Shown one piece after another: positions 1 through 10,303 of a stretch of 64,000 nucleotides of DNA; the first letter of the stretch is position 1; the number at the start of each line of letters is the position of its first letter. Made by a program: the position numbers and the translations under genes. The stretch lies in NCBI GenBank assembly GCA_963680875.1, contig OY804582.1:48254646-48318645 (forward strand). Reading direction: 5' to 3'. The stretch comes from Bathymodiolus brooksi (Eukaryota > Mollusca > Bivalvia > Mytilida > Modiolidae). The notes beneath the pieces were generated by a model. The model was not told where the DNA came from, ran no database searches, and saw nothing but the letters and a program-made list of their open reading frames with translations.

Positions 1-1172
1 ATATTCTATATAATTTCTTGTTTTCCAAACTACCCATATTAACATACAAATGATCAAATTCACTAAAAGTAGGTCTGCAGTTCTTTCTCCCTCATGCACA
101 ACAAGGGTTACGTTTTCCTCAACAAGTACTATATTCTTTTCAAAAATGATATTAAAAATGTGTTTTAATTCATCTAAGACATGTTAAACTTTATGACACA
201 TGTAAAACAAATGCATAAGGGTCTCTATTTCATTATTACAAAAATGTCATTTACAATTTGATTTTCCTATTTCATGTAATCTATATTCTGGATAAAAAAT
301 GTTATGCAAACATTTCCATTGGAACTGGATAATGCTTTGTATACATTTAATCTTGTTCAGTATATACCAATTGATAGCCAGTTAAATATCTTTTCATAAG
401 ATATCTCCCATTTTAATTGACATTTTGGAGTGATTGCTTTATCTATTACTTTCTGGATATTCTTTAGTTTCAGTTCTTTTGGGACAATCATTTTATTATT
501 GTGATTTCTAATATTCAAATTACTATCTATTATTAAGACAAATGATTTGTTCATCTTTTCGTTTTCATCTGATCTTAATTTCTTTACAAAATTTTCTGGT
601 TTTTATTTTTTTATTGATACGCAATCTGATATCCAGTTCCTTTCCTCGTCCAGTCTATTAAATATAGTCTGATTTTCAACAAAGGTTTTATTGTCTTTGT
701 CCGATATATCGTTTATTTTAAATATATTTGGAAAAAAGTGGATTCCTATTAAATTTGATATCAGAGTTACCAAATATGTTTTTATCTAAAATGTCACTTT
801 TAGACTCTGTAGAACATGACCCAACAAAAATGCTCCATGCTGGTATAGCATCTCGATAGTATTTTGGAATGGATGCGATATCTAAACCTTCAATATCGGG
901 GCATCTACAAAGAAAAAAAGCCAACTCCAAATTTGTTATCGTATTTCTGTCACCAGTGTTTGCCTATTATCGCATTCCATGAATCCATCTCATTGTTAAT
1001 TATTCTGCATATAAATTGTATATGTTTACTTTTGACAATATTGTCTATGTTAATCATTCCCACCCCCTTCCTTCATTAATATTTAAGCAACATACGTTTC
1101 TTTATATTTGATTTGGGTTATTGTCCCAAATGAATTTCTAAGTCAAATCATTCACCTCTTTTTTTAATTTCT
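1..1172 (-). pseudogene. LINE (non-LTR retrotransposon) ORF2 C-terminal end, copy A
   Basis: Conceptual minus-strand translation gives the tail of a non-LTR retrotransposon polymerase, in several frames and broken by stops. Reading from about 1170 down: a segment like KYKKEVNDLIW, then SIPKYYRDAIPAWSIFVGS (930-718), then IVPKELKLKN and DKAITPKCQLKW (554-357), then a Cys/His-type end with ETLMHLFYMCH (about 240-200) and LDELKHIFNIIFEKN. The pattern of basic KEL blocks followed by ET..HLF..C is usual after the RT domain of L1/jockey-like LINEs. RT catalytic motifs are absent because the upstream part is missing. The same sequence recurs at 56270-57490, and partly at 45590-45850. The break at about 1172, where satellite begins, is at the same place in three copies. 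It is a dead fragment. LINE clade is not assigned. Confidence 0.68.
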
Positions 1173-1185
1173 CTGGTACCCCTAA

Positions 1186-2140
1186 TTTTACCATGATAAA
1201 TGTCAGATCACTATGTCTGATTTAATGATGACTGTACACACATGTTATTGATAACACTATTTACACCATGTTGTATGTCATATCACTATGTCTGATTTAA
1301 TGATGAATGAACACACAAGTGTTACTGTTAACACTATTTACACCATGGTGTATTTAAGATCACTATGTCAGATGTTATGATGAACACACACACATATTTT
1401 ACTGATAACACTACTTACATCATGGTGTATGTTAAATCACTATGTCAGATGTAATGGTGAATGTACACAAATGTCTAACTGATAACAATACTTCAAACAT
1501 GTTGTATGTCAGATCACTCTGTCAGACTCAATGATGAATGTACACACATGTGTTACTGATGACACTCCGTACACCATGGTTTATGTCAGATCATTATGTC
1601 AGATGTAATGATGAATATACACACAGGTGTTACTGATGATATTCCTTACACCATGGTGTATGTCAGATCACTATCTCAGATGTAATGATGAATGTAGGCG
1701 CATATCTTACTGATAGCACTACCTACGCCATGTTGTATATCAGATCACTATGTCAGATGTACTCATGAATGTACACACGTGTTTAACTGATAACACTACT
1801 TACACCATTGTGTATGTCAGAACACTATGTCAGATGTAATGATGAATGTACGCACACGTTTTACTGATAACACTACCTACGCCATGTTGTATGTCAGATC
1901 ACTATGTCAGATGTAATGAGGAATGTACACACATGTTTTACTGATAACACTACTTACACCGTGGTATGGTGTATGTGGGATTACTATGTTAGATGGAATG
2001 TTGAATGTACACAGATGTGTTACCGATAAAACTGATTACACCATGTTATATTTCAGATCGATATGTCTAATTTAATGATGAATATACACACATGTGTTAC
2101 TGATAACACTACCTACACAATGTTGTATGTCAGATCATTT
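1186..2140. repeat. 77-bp satellite block 1 (about 12 units)
   Basis: About a dozen head-to-tail copies of a 77-bp unit with the recurring landmarks TGTCAGATCACTATGTC, TTAATGATGAATGTACAC, CACATGTGTTACTGATAAC and CTTACACCATG. Units are diverged from one another, so this block is older or less homogenised than the array at 42.46-45.26 kb. It lies exactly between the LINE fragment on its left and the Ngaro flank on its right, as does its counterpart at 57505-58445. Confidence 0.95.
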
Positions 2141-2351
2141 CAATTCAAACTGTAACTCACACTAGTATTAACAAATCCTTAATATTGAAATATATTTCTT
2201 TCAGTTATTTGACATTGTAAACACATTCACATTGCTATGACGATATACGATTAACTAATGCATAGTATAATCTCCATGAAACCATCTCCTGAATGTATAA
2301 ATGCAAAAAAGGAGAAATTTGTTGTAACTAGGGAAGAGGTGGACGTGGGTT

Positions 2352-2625
2352 GTTTTAAAGTTTCCTCCGTGGCTATCAACTGGCCAGTGAGGAATACGAC
2401 CGATTTTCTGGGCCTCTTGCGTATAACTTTGCACGGTCAATTCGTGCATAGATGTATTCATAGTAGGCATATATGAAAAGTCTTTCTGTAAAATTTAGGT
2501 TCGGATTGAACAACATTCACAAGGGTACAATTAGGCGTTCTATAAAATATTGACATGCAATTTAGGTTTACTTTCATGCAATAAATGAATTTTAATATTT
2601 ACTGTATTAAAATTAATCATTGTAT
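2352..2625 (-). repeat. Ngaro terminal direct repeat, 3' (internal A2-like) copy
   Basis: Matches 7233-7486 in the same orientation, with landmarks ACGACCGATT, GCACGG.CAATTCGTGCAT, ATATGAAAAG and CAATAAATGAATTTTAATAT. Ngaro elements carry split direct repeats (A1 ... B1-A2-B2) rather than ordinary LTRs; this is the copy downstream of the coding region. The same sequence is at 58673-58943 in copy B. The small GCACGG...ATTCGTGC dyad and the AATAAA motif could be transcription-end signals, but that is inference. Confidence 0.75.
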
Positions 2626-3329
2626 ATGAAATATAGGAAAACCAATGAATATCAAATTTGTTGTTTTTATTGTGTTATTCATAATAATGTAATATTTGTG
2701 CGGAAGGTTATATACAAGTGTGTGTATGGTAATCAACTGCAACCATTATTAAATGGGGTAAATTGTGCTCAACTTTAAATATCATTGAATATGTGTAAAT
2801 CAAATGCAATATTAACTGAATAAACTCTACAATACATGTATGAACAACAACATCTAAATTCGCTTTGGCTGCTTTTTTGTCATGGCAATTTAATAGTAAG
2901 TGCATAGACACTCACAGCGTGTTGACGAATAGAACTGAAAGGTAAATCCAGACAGTTATCATCTAACGGCTGCTGGGTAATCCATAGCAGCAATTATAAA
3001 TGACGATAATTTCCGTCAAAATTAGCATTATAATGTAATCATCATGCTAATCCGACAAAGACAATTTAACGTATCGACAAAAGACAGTCCAAAACAAAAG
3101 TGTCGCATTATGAACAATTATAATCAACATGATTTACTGATGTAATTTAAAAACCTGGATATCGCCTTTTATGGGGAGTTAAAATGAACTGTTCAATAAC
3201 TCCCGGTAGTGAGTTGATAACAAAAATCCTTTCATAAAAAAAGACAGATGAACACCATCATGAGCATAAAGAGCATCGTGACAATCATCCAAATCAATCA
3301 TCATGATAAATGTAATACCCATTATGTTG
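2626..3329 (-). other. Ngaro copy A 3' noncoding region
   Basis: No convincing coding sequence. It lies between the SGNH-like domain and the internal direct repeat, where Ngaro elements have noncoding repeat sequence. The small minus ORF at 2708-2911 is mirrored at 59029-59232 in copy B, but the differences do not look coding-constrained. CATCATGA-type short repeats occur around 3255-3305. Confidence 0.5.
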
Positions 3330-3668
3330 TTACAAATAGGACATTATGCCTCTATTTAAACGCTTAGGAATATCTTTCATTGCCCTGTGATTGGTGGAAT
3401 AATGCCATTCCTTTCTAGGTAAAATATTTGCGAAAGCGATATTGCTACCAGGATACATTTTGTTAATCGTGTACAATGAACATATTAATTGAAAAAATAA
3501 GGAAACAGTAGACATACAGCCTATTTCATTTCCACCACAGTGACAAATGACAGCTTTTGGAAGTCCAAAACAGTTAATCATACTTTGAACTACAGGTATG
3601 ATAGATGACCATCGCATACTGGGCTTTCCAACCCACATCACATTTAATCCATATCTTTTTAATCCCAT
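3330..3668 (-). pseudogene. SGNH-hydrolase-like domain of Ngaro element
   Basis: A 112-codon minus-strand frame that looks like the SGNH/GDSL-hydrolase-like domain found downstream of the recombinase in many animal Ngaro elements. Visible parts are LNVMWVGKPSMRW near the start, then the block LPKAVICHCGGNEIG (about residues 36-50), where H.GGN corresponds to the conserved H..GN/D segment, then NILPRKEWHYS and AMKDIPKRLNRGI. The N-terminal GDS-type block and the C-terminal D..H block are not seen, so it is partial. The role of this domain in retroelements is unknown. In copy B the same stretch (59640-59975) is further broken, including an 8-bp deletion. Confidence 0.72.
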
Positions 3669-3899
3669 ATTTCCAGCAGTAGGCCTGTTTTTAGTGTGCT
3701 CCTCTGCATGACTGATTTTTAATCCATATATTTGGAGAGCCTAAGAATGTTTTTGATATTTAAAAACCTAACCTAATGTATTTTTCAAAGGTGTTAGATT
3801 TCCACCAACACATTTGCTTTATTTGATCAGCAGTTTTACCCAACATGACAGCAGTAGCTGCTGCTACAATTATGAAAGAATGTGTATTGCATTGACACG

Positions 3900-4653
3900 G
3901 ATTATATCAAGCACAACGTAATGCAGATATTAAAATGGAACAGGCTTGAAAGCGAGTTACACCTCTGTGGTTTAAATGAATAAATAATAGTCTCTTAATT
4001 TTAGAGCGCATCTTCAAATATAATTCTGTTCTGAAATGGGCAAATGTTTTTTTCAATATTTTTTGAATTTACAAAGTTTTTTTTTGCCACACTGATCAGT
4101 TTTTGATGAATTTATTGCTACATTAATTATGTTTTGGAAATAATCTATTCAAATTGCATCAGTTTCTAAAGTATGATCTCATATTCCAGATTAAACTACT
4201 TCTCCTATTCTCAACAAAGCCAAAGAATGCTAATGAAAAAATACTAGCAAGCAATATAGCCTCAATGTACGAACCACAAATAGTTGGTAATGCCTCTATA
4301 ATTTGTTTTACTAGGGAAATCGTTATTTGTTTCCTAACATCAGTTCCATTATTTTTTTTTGATACAACAGCTAAGAATTTTTGAACAGCAAATGATTGAG
4401 TATAATCAACATGTTCATGCATTTAATTACTAAAATTAAGATCAGATTGTGGAGCAGAATAATTAGCAGTTTGCATATGATGTCTAACATTAATTATATG
4501 AGTAATAGGAGGCCATATTTGGTCAAGTTTAATTTTTTGTCTAAAACCTTCAAGTGTATTTTTAGCATTTTGGTCCACTTTCCAAATATTGTTTTTAATG
4601 GACTTATAAATTAAACTGTAGAACTCTGTCTTAAAAGGCTCCAAAATTCCCAA
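3900..4653 (-). pseudogene. Ngaro tyrosine recombinase (integrase) remnant, copy A
   Basis: Two overlapping minus frames (4653-4423 and 4422-4159) plus debris to about 3900. The first has LEGFRQKIKLDQIWPP (N-terminal SAM-like part). The second has ITISLVKQIIEALPTICGSY followed by FSLAFFGF. Directly after this the conserved Arg block (LRIGE) is in another frame, because of a frameshift near 4210-4220 that is also present in copy B. Beyond it, KGP.FIH.NHRGVT and a QACSILK-like segment can be followed, better seen in copy B. The catalytic C-terminal H-R...Y portion is not identifiable. By family knowledge this enzyme would insert a circular cDNA. Confidence 0.72.
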
Positions 4654-4699
4654 GGCATCGTCATTGGCTTCAGTTCTGCAGGCGGAGCTAGCTCTCTGA

Positions 4700-5460
4700 A
4701 CTTCTCAAATTGTCCACGAGAAAAAAGAATCAGCTATGGCATTATTAACGGAGGATATATGTATAGCTTTAAAATGAAGATGACCAATAAAAAAGTAATC
4801 TAAGTAGAACCACGACCATTGCTGATGTTGATGTTTTTGAATTCAAAACAGAAACTACAGCCATATTGTCAATGTAATAAATAATTTTCTTTTTACAAAA
4901 TAACTTGTGCCAGAGAAATATTGATAATGCGATTGGAATAATTTCTAAAAATGTAATATCTCTATCTAAAGATAAGTACTTTCCCATTCAGCAGGCCAGT
5001 GCAAGTAAGCCTATTTACTTTTACAATAGGCACCACACCCCAACGCTATCAGTATAAAGTTATAAATCACAATTAGAAATCCAATTATCGAAAATAAAGG
5101 AATTGCCATTAAATTGTTACACAAAGTATTTCAACATTAACAAATCTTCATACATTTCTTTTGTGACCTTATTTAATTGAAGTGTTTTCTTAGCTTTAGC
5201 AGTAGCTAAATATGGACGCCTGCTGAATGCACAATGTATGAGTGCGAAAAGCTAAACTATCACAATCAAGTTTAATAACTCAATAATGATTGCAATTGTT
5301 TCAAAGTTATCTTAAAAAATGCATCTTCATTTAACTTTTTAAGTAATTCTTTAATTGTTTCTTCCGGTATTTTAACAGACATGGATTCAGTATGTCTAGT
5401 CAATCCAAAGTATTCCATACTTTTCACAGGACCTTCCGTTTTTTTCAGCAGCAATTGGAA
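4700..5460 (-). pseudogene. Ngaro RT thumb / RNase H remnant, copy A
   Basis: The minus frame at 5454-5272 reads EGPVKSMEYFGLT, then KLNEDAFFKITLKQLQSLL, the usual connection after the RT palm in Ngaro/DIRS elements. A degenerate stretch follows, then 4987-4769 with RDITFLEIIPIALSIFLW and IYYIDNMAVVSVLNSKTS, the RNase H block with its TDN-type Asp (here IDN). The LYTDS segment preserved in copy B (61169-61642) is broken here. A REFAPPAE-like block can be followed at about 4700-4670. Confidence 0.75.
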
Positions 5461-6240
5461 CTCCTAATCTTTAACAAATAGTTTTGAATTTAAACATACT
5501 ATTTGAACACTCAATATCTTAAATTTCAGCAAGAAAGAAAGCATAAAATATAATTATCTCAATTTGTTAATCCATGTACTTCCTGAACAACCATTGCAAA
5601 AATGTAGAAATAGGTTGAAGCGTGGAACATGATATCGAATACCCTATGGGCATACATTTGTCATTATAATACATGTATCCTATTATACAACCAAGTAAAT
5701 CAAAGTCTCCGGGATAACATGGCACAGGTCGAAATGCTGACTTAATATCAATTTTTCCTATTTTAGCATGTTCACCTAATGTTTGAATAATAGAAATGAT
5801 ATTATTACATTTAGAATACTGTACAGTTGTTAATGTTTCATCAAGGAAATCAGTAACACAATACCCAGGTGGATAATACAAGTGTGTTATTAGGCTCCAA
5901 TCAGAGGTCTTTTTAGGTATTAATCCAATGCGGGAACTTCTTTTGAAATTGGACGGAATCTAAAAGGTCCTGCTATTCTGCCAAGAGTAATTTCATGTTC
6001 AACCCTTTCATATGCCGCCACATGATACTATAAAACACATTTTATTTTTTGTGTCTCTAATTGTAATCTTGGAACTGGGTAATTCATGTTAAAACCAGAT
6101 GTAAATCCATATTTTAGTAATTTTGCAATATCTTTTATTGGATATTTTTTTAAAGCAATATATAATTCATTTAAATTAATAGGACTGTATCCCAATTGCC
6201 ATATAGCATATCTATTCAAACCTCGACCTGGATTATTCAA
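5461..6240 (-). pseudogene. Ngaro reverse transcriptase remnant, copy A
   Basis: The frame at 6240-6028 (GYSPINLNELYIALKKYP, then YGFTSGFNMNYPVPRL) is the N-terminal lead-in of Ngaro RT. 5881-5567 carries YPPGYCVTDF, KIDIKSAFRPVPCYPGDFDL (motif A with its Asp) and CMPIGYSISCS (motif B, usually MGCSISC). At 5566-5500 the position of the YxDD box aligns to IFYA, so both catalytic aspartates appear lost; copy B shows the same replacement. Frame changes at about 6000 and 5560. Confidence 0.82.
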
Positions 6241-7200
6241 TAATGGAGTGCGAACATATAGTGAATATGTATTAAAAGGTGAGGCTGTGCATGAAGTCTA
6301 AATTGGTAGCACATTGCTGATAAATGCATACTCCCACACTTCATGCAATAATGTTTAAGCAAACAATTGGTTTTGAAACATCCTTTTTTTAAATTAAAAT
6401 CATAACATGGCTTTTGAGAAGAAACTGGAAACTGAGCTGCTGTCGGGCTTCCATTATCTAGCGTCCCTCTTGCGATAAATTGTAACCATACATTGCCATC
6501 AATCTGAGACATTGTTCTGGTTTGATTGTATGCAATTCGAAGTCGAAATTGTTGGTCGCATTGATAAACCCTGTTAAAATGAGCATCAACTACAGCTCCC
6601 CTAATTATAGACATATACGATAGTGAATATCCAGCTAACAAATGGTGTCTATCAATCATAACATTAGCATTATTAATAAAGGCATCTGTCCACATTTCTA
6701 TTGAATTAATCTGTTTAAACTTTGAGGGGCTTATTTGTGAGATACATTAGTAATTTACCGTCTGCAAGTGATAATAAATTATGTTTTACACTTTGGCAAT
6801 TGAAGTGGTGTCGTAAAAGTAATGACAAAACAGTATATTCTAAATTCAAAAATTTGTCTTTAGTGGGCTTTGATATAAATATATCAGTTTCATTGTCAAA
6901 TGTAAACAACATAGGGTCTGTAATAGTCACGTTGTTTACGATACGATCCTCATCATGTATAACTGCTCAAACGCCCGACGATTTTATCTGCATAGGTGGA
7001 GGCTGCGCATGTGGTTCTATTTTCTGCAATGTTGCATGTTCATCAACTCCTCGTCATATACGCCTATCAACTGGTCTATTTACTGGTTCCTCTTTTTCAT
7101 CCACTCTACCTCTTAGCACACGCCCTTGGATTGGGGGTAGGGTCATATCTGTTATAACACCTCTACATCGAGGCGTCTTTTATCAGAGCAGCAATCTATT
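6237..7200 (-). pseudogene. Ngaro Gag remnant, copy A
   Basis: The best part is the minus frame at 6695-6237: MWTDAFINNANVMIDRHHLL (capsid helix region), AHFNRVYQCDQQFRLRIA, then a zinc-binding C-terminus CYDFNLKKGCFKTNCLLKHY (a C-X8-C-X5-C-X3-H knuckle, typical of Ngaro Gag), followed by a second Cys/His cluster starting CMKCG. Upstream, 7200-6930 reads PIQGRVLRGRVDEKEEPVNR and TDPMLFTFDNETDIFI. A stretch of about 130 bp at 6720-6850 does not fit the family and contains stops, so it may be an insertion. Copy B lacks gag altogether. Confidence 0.72.
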
Positions 7201-7232
7201 GGGTTATAAAGTTTACTTCTTGGTAATCAACT

Positions 7233-7486
7233 GAGCTTTTAAAATTTCCCTTTGGTAATCAACTTGCAAGTGAGGGATACGACCGATTGTCTTGGCCTTT
7301 TAAGTGAAACGTTGCACGGGCAATTCGTGCATAAATTTAATCGAGTAGGCCTATATGAAAAGGCTTTCTGTAAAATTTAGGTTTGGATTGACCAACATTC
7401 ACAGAGTACTATAAAATATTGACATGTAATTGATGTTTATTTTCATACAATAAATGAATTTTAATATTTACAGTATTAAAATAAAT
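7233..7486 (-). repeat. Ngaro terminal direct repeat, 5' (A1-like) copy
   Basis: Same sequence and orientation as 2352-2625, lying just upstream of gag on the minus strand. It marks the 5' end of copy A. Divergence from its partner (many substitutions and an indel of about 15 bp near 7405) shows the insertion is old. Confidence 0.75.
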
Positions 7487-7529
7487 TAATAACATTATTC
7501 TGATATAATTTTGTATTATATTGTGCTAC

Positions 7530-7960
7530 ATGTTGTTCATCTTGTCAAATTATATGTCTTCCCGTATTTTGTTGTGATGTTGTGATGTCAGCTACGATAT
7601 CCGCGCAAAAGAAAACCGATACGTCTCGACTTTCATTACCTTTGTAAGGGGTTCATTGTTTACTTATTTATTTACGTATACTGAGCTCCAACACAATTTT
7701 ATCTGGAGCAGTACCTGCTACCCCTACCAGTGCATTCTCGATTTTTAGTGGGGTTCTTGTTGCTCCATCATTAGTTTTCTGTGTATTGTTTTGTGAATCG
7801 TTGTTTGTTCTCTTGTCCTTTTTCGCCTGACCTTAGTGTCATCTGTCCTTCGATTTACGACTTTTGGTATCTCCGACCTGTTCTCACATTAACATGGTTA
7901 AAGGCGTTATGTTCTCCGTCCAAGAAAATAAACAACGTTTCAACATAAACTATTATGCTA
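7530..7960 (+). mobile_element. 3' tail of a YIDD-type RT element
   Basis: Noncoding tail typical of one RT family repeated in this window: GTTGTGATGTCAGCTACGAT, then GGTTCATTGTTTACTTATTT, the TGGGGTTC block, TTGTTTGTTCTCTTGTCC and the GATTTACGACTT...TATCTC segment. Counterparts are at 15110-15520, 20060-20200, 33560-33850, 35200-35470 and 37690-38000. No coding part is left here. Confidence 0.6.
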
Positions 7961-8859
7961 CACTATTATCTACGGAAGGTGTGAGTCTGATAATACTTAC
8001 ATCATGCATGAAAATATCGAAGTAAATTTATTGTGCAAAGGCGAAAGATTGGAAAATCTCTGAAATTGAAAATTGTCAAGGAAAATATTAATCAGTTTTA
8101 TATTTACTCTTTGAAATAAGCACTTACACAATGGCTAATTGGTGAAGAGCATTGCTGCTTTGGACTTGTATTTGCACTACTAACGAATGCATTTCTTGGG
8201 ATTAATGGTCGAAGTAGGAGTTACAGGTTAAAATATCATCTAGATCAAGGTCCGGGACCTTCCGATTGTTGGTTTTAAACTTATAAAGAACGTCGGACCA
8301 GCAAAATTGTATTTGTGTTGACATATTAAATTGATTTTAATACTTCAGTGAGTCGAGTCATTACGGGACGTTTGCTTACCTAAACTACTGATTTCCAGTA
8401 TACTCTAACAAGTACCACTTATTGATAGTACTATGTATGTACCAATTTCTGTATAATGATACTATTAAGGTTATCCTATATCTAATATTGAAAACTGTTG
8501 TTGTGTATGCCATCAATGTTTTAAGCTATAAAACAAATACATAGTGGCGTATGAATTTCGAACTAATTATCAATCCTTAGTTTTCTTGGTAGTGTATTGT
8601 AGATCATTGTTTGTCCTTTTGTCGTTTTATCTTTAACCGTTTTATTGTCTGCCCTCTCCCATTTATGGCATCCGGGTGCCTCTTTGGTAACTTCTATTTT
8701 TTCTTGAGTACATATTAGAGATCATCTAAGGGAATGGACACCTAGCATCCCGTCGTAATCAGTGATAATTGTTGTAGACCTTACAGTTACCGTCATGTAG
8801 AAACACCGTACAAAATAATATCCTTCGTGCTTATAATTTTTTTCCAATCAGATTGTATC
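7961..8859. repeat. Noncoding; 8390-8860 repeats 34010-34660
   Basis: 7961-8390 shows nothing recognisable. 8390-8860 matches the stretch before the RT fragment at 34.6 kb: GATAGTACTAT, AAGGTTATCCTA, AACAAATACATA.TGGCGTATG, TGTTTGTCC and GTAGAAACACCGTAC. It is probably the upstream part of the YIDD-type RT element without its coding region. Confidence 0.5.
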
Positions 8860-9690
8860 ATTCACCTAGAAGTAAAGTAATCCTTTATGTGAAAATGCTT
8901 AGCATAAACAACCTAATACAATTACATTTTTTGAACTTAAATCACACATTGAAAATGTTGATATCAATTAAATCAAAAGGCTACTTTTGATTTAAATTTA
9001 TAATTTTGATATGGTAGCTTCAACAGCTGTTTTATACTGGTGGTTCTAAGGGTGGGGATAGGGTAGCTTAATATTATGGTATTTAACTGGTGGTTTTCAG
9101 GAAAGTGATATTATAGCTTAATAAACTGTTTTTACTAGTGGTTCTAATGATGGTGATAGGGTAGCTTAATATGCTGGTTGTTTAACTGGTGGTTGTAAGG
9201 ATGATGATAATGTAGCTTAATATGCTGGTTTTTACTGGTGCATCTAAGGATGATGATAAAGTATATTCGGCAACTTTTTTTGGGCGGCAGTGCTGTTGTC
9301 TTCGATTACCATCTGCCTGTTCGAGCTTCCGCTATTTCAATACCTCTTACTTTGAAGTTCGTTGTCTCATCTGATCAAAGTAAATTCGTGATATGGTAGG
9401 ATTCTTAGGATGTTTCCTAGTGAAAGTTGTAAAGCCCAAACCTCTTTTGTAATGTGAAATTTATTACACTCCTGTTGATATGGGTAAGCATATCTTACTT
9501 TTCGCATTGATCCTTTGTCATATATGTATCCATGAAAACAGAATTATTGACCAGGAAGCTCAGGACTCGTTGGATACCCCAATATCTAATAGTATTATTC
9601 CATGTACTAATTTTAAGCCTTTGTTATGAAATCGTATTCAAAACGCTGTCAAGACAGTTGCGACCAACAAATGCATGGCAAATTGCACGA
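8860..9690. repeat. Interspersed repeat with internal 50-bp minisatellite, uninterrupted copy
   Basis: Matches 46810-47754 plus 54656-54760, the same repeat split by the BEL/Pao insertion. It starts TATGTGAAAATGCTTAGCAT, has a minisatellite at about 9010-9270 (units like GGTGGTTCTAATGATGGTGA + TAGCTTAATATGCTGG), then TCATCTGATCAA, ATATATGTATCCATGAAAAC and GTTGGATACCCCAA. The segment at 9575-9610 is the empty-site equivalent of the BEL/Pao insertion point. Confidence 0.75.
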
Positions 9691-10123
9691 ATTTTGCATT
9701 TAGCTACATAAACAAGTAAAATACTCACAAAATCGTAAAATAAATCTGTAACCAGCTTGTATCAATGTCACCAACTACGTCATCGGATAACGACAAATTA
9801 CAAAAGTCAAAGTCGATAGATGGTTGTCTTAAGTATTTTTTCCTGAAAAAAGTTATATGTCAAGAAACAATTCTAGAATGTGTATGTTTGTATTCACCAT
9901 AGTCATAAATTGAGCATAAAGAATGACATGAGCTAATTATTTCTTAAATCAGATGAAACTAATTTTTCATCGCTATCAATTTTTACAACGTTTCTGTAGA
10001 GTTATGCATTCTTGTAAATAATAGCGCGAGGTAATTGGAACAGCGCCCAAAAATGACATCTGTCTATGTACGCTTGAATGCATGAAATTACCGTAAATGC
10101 CCTGTTAGAATCGAAATAATTAT

Positions 10124-10303
10124 CGGATGCAGGGCTCTATGCTTATTTTAACATGGGTAGGCATTATATTTGTCATTATTTTACACCAAGCTATGGGTAG
10201 GCATTATATTTGTCAAGATTATACACCTCGCTTTCGCTCAGTGTAAAATAATGACAAATATAATGCCTACCCATGTTAAAATAAGCATAGAACCCGGCAT
10301 CCG
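10124..10303. mobile_element. Foldback/MITE-like element with 63-bp inverted arms
   Basis: Left arm 10124-10186 and right arm 10241-10303 are near-perfect inverted complements (core TATGCTTATTTTAACATGGG and its complement). The 54-bp centre holds a third partial copy of the arm and the loop sequence CCTCGCTTTCGCTCA. No coding capacity. A clear target-site duplication is not visible. Confidence 0.8.

Larger units (their letters stand above)
2352..7486 (-). mobile_element. Ngaro-type (DIRS order) tyrosine-recombinase retroelement, copy A
   Basis: A decayed YR retroelement running right to left. In order on the minus strand: gag (about 7200-6237), RT (6240-5461), RNase H (5454-4700), tyrosine recombinase (4653-3900) and an SGNH-hydrolase-like domain (3668-3330). 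A 250-270-bp direct repeat lies at each end (7233-7486 and 2352-2625). The combination of a Ngaro/DIRS RT (DIKSAFR, GYSISC), no DDE integrase, a recombinase-like region and an SGNH-like domain is characteristic of Ngaro elements. Every ORF carries frameshifts or stops, so it is not autonomous. Copy B (58673-62285) shares its internal lesions and its left flank. Confidence 0.85.

Noticed and set aside
3330..3668. Possible host esterase exon
   Set aside because: Position and orientation downstream of a recombinase, and a second copy in the same context, place it in the Ngaro element.
6722..7234. 170-codon plus-strand ORF
   Set aside because: Lies opposite Ngaro gag; Ser/Thr-rich translation without motifs, a shadow frame.
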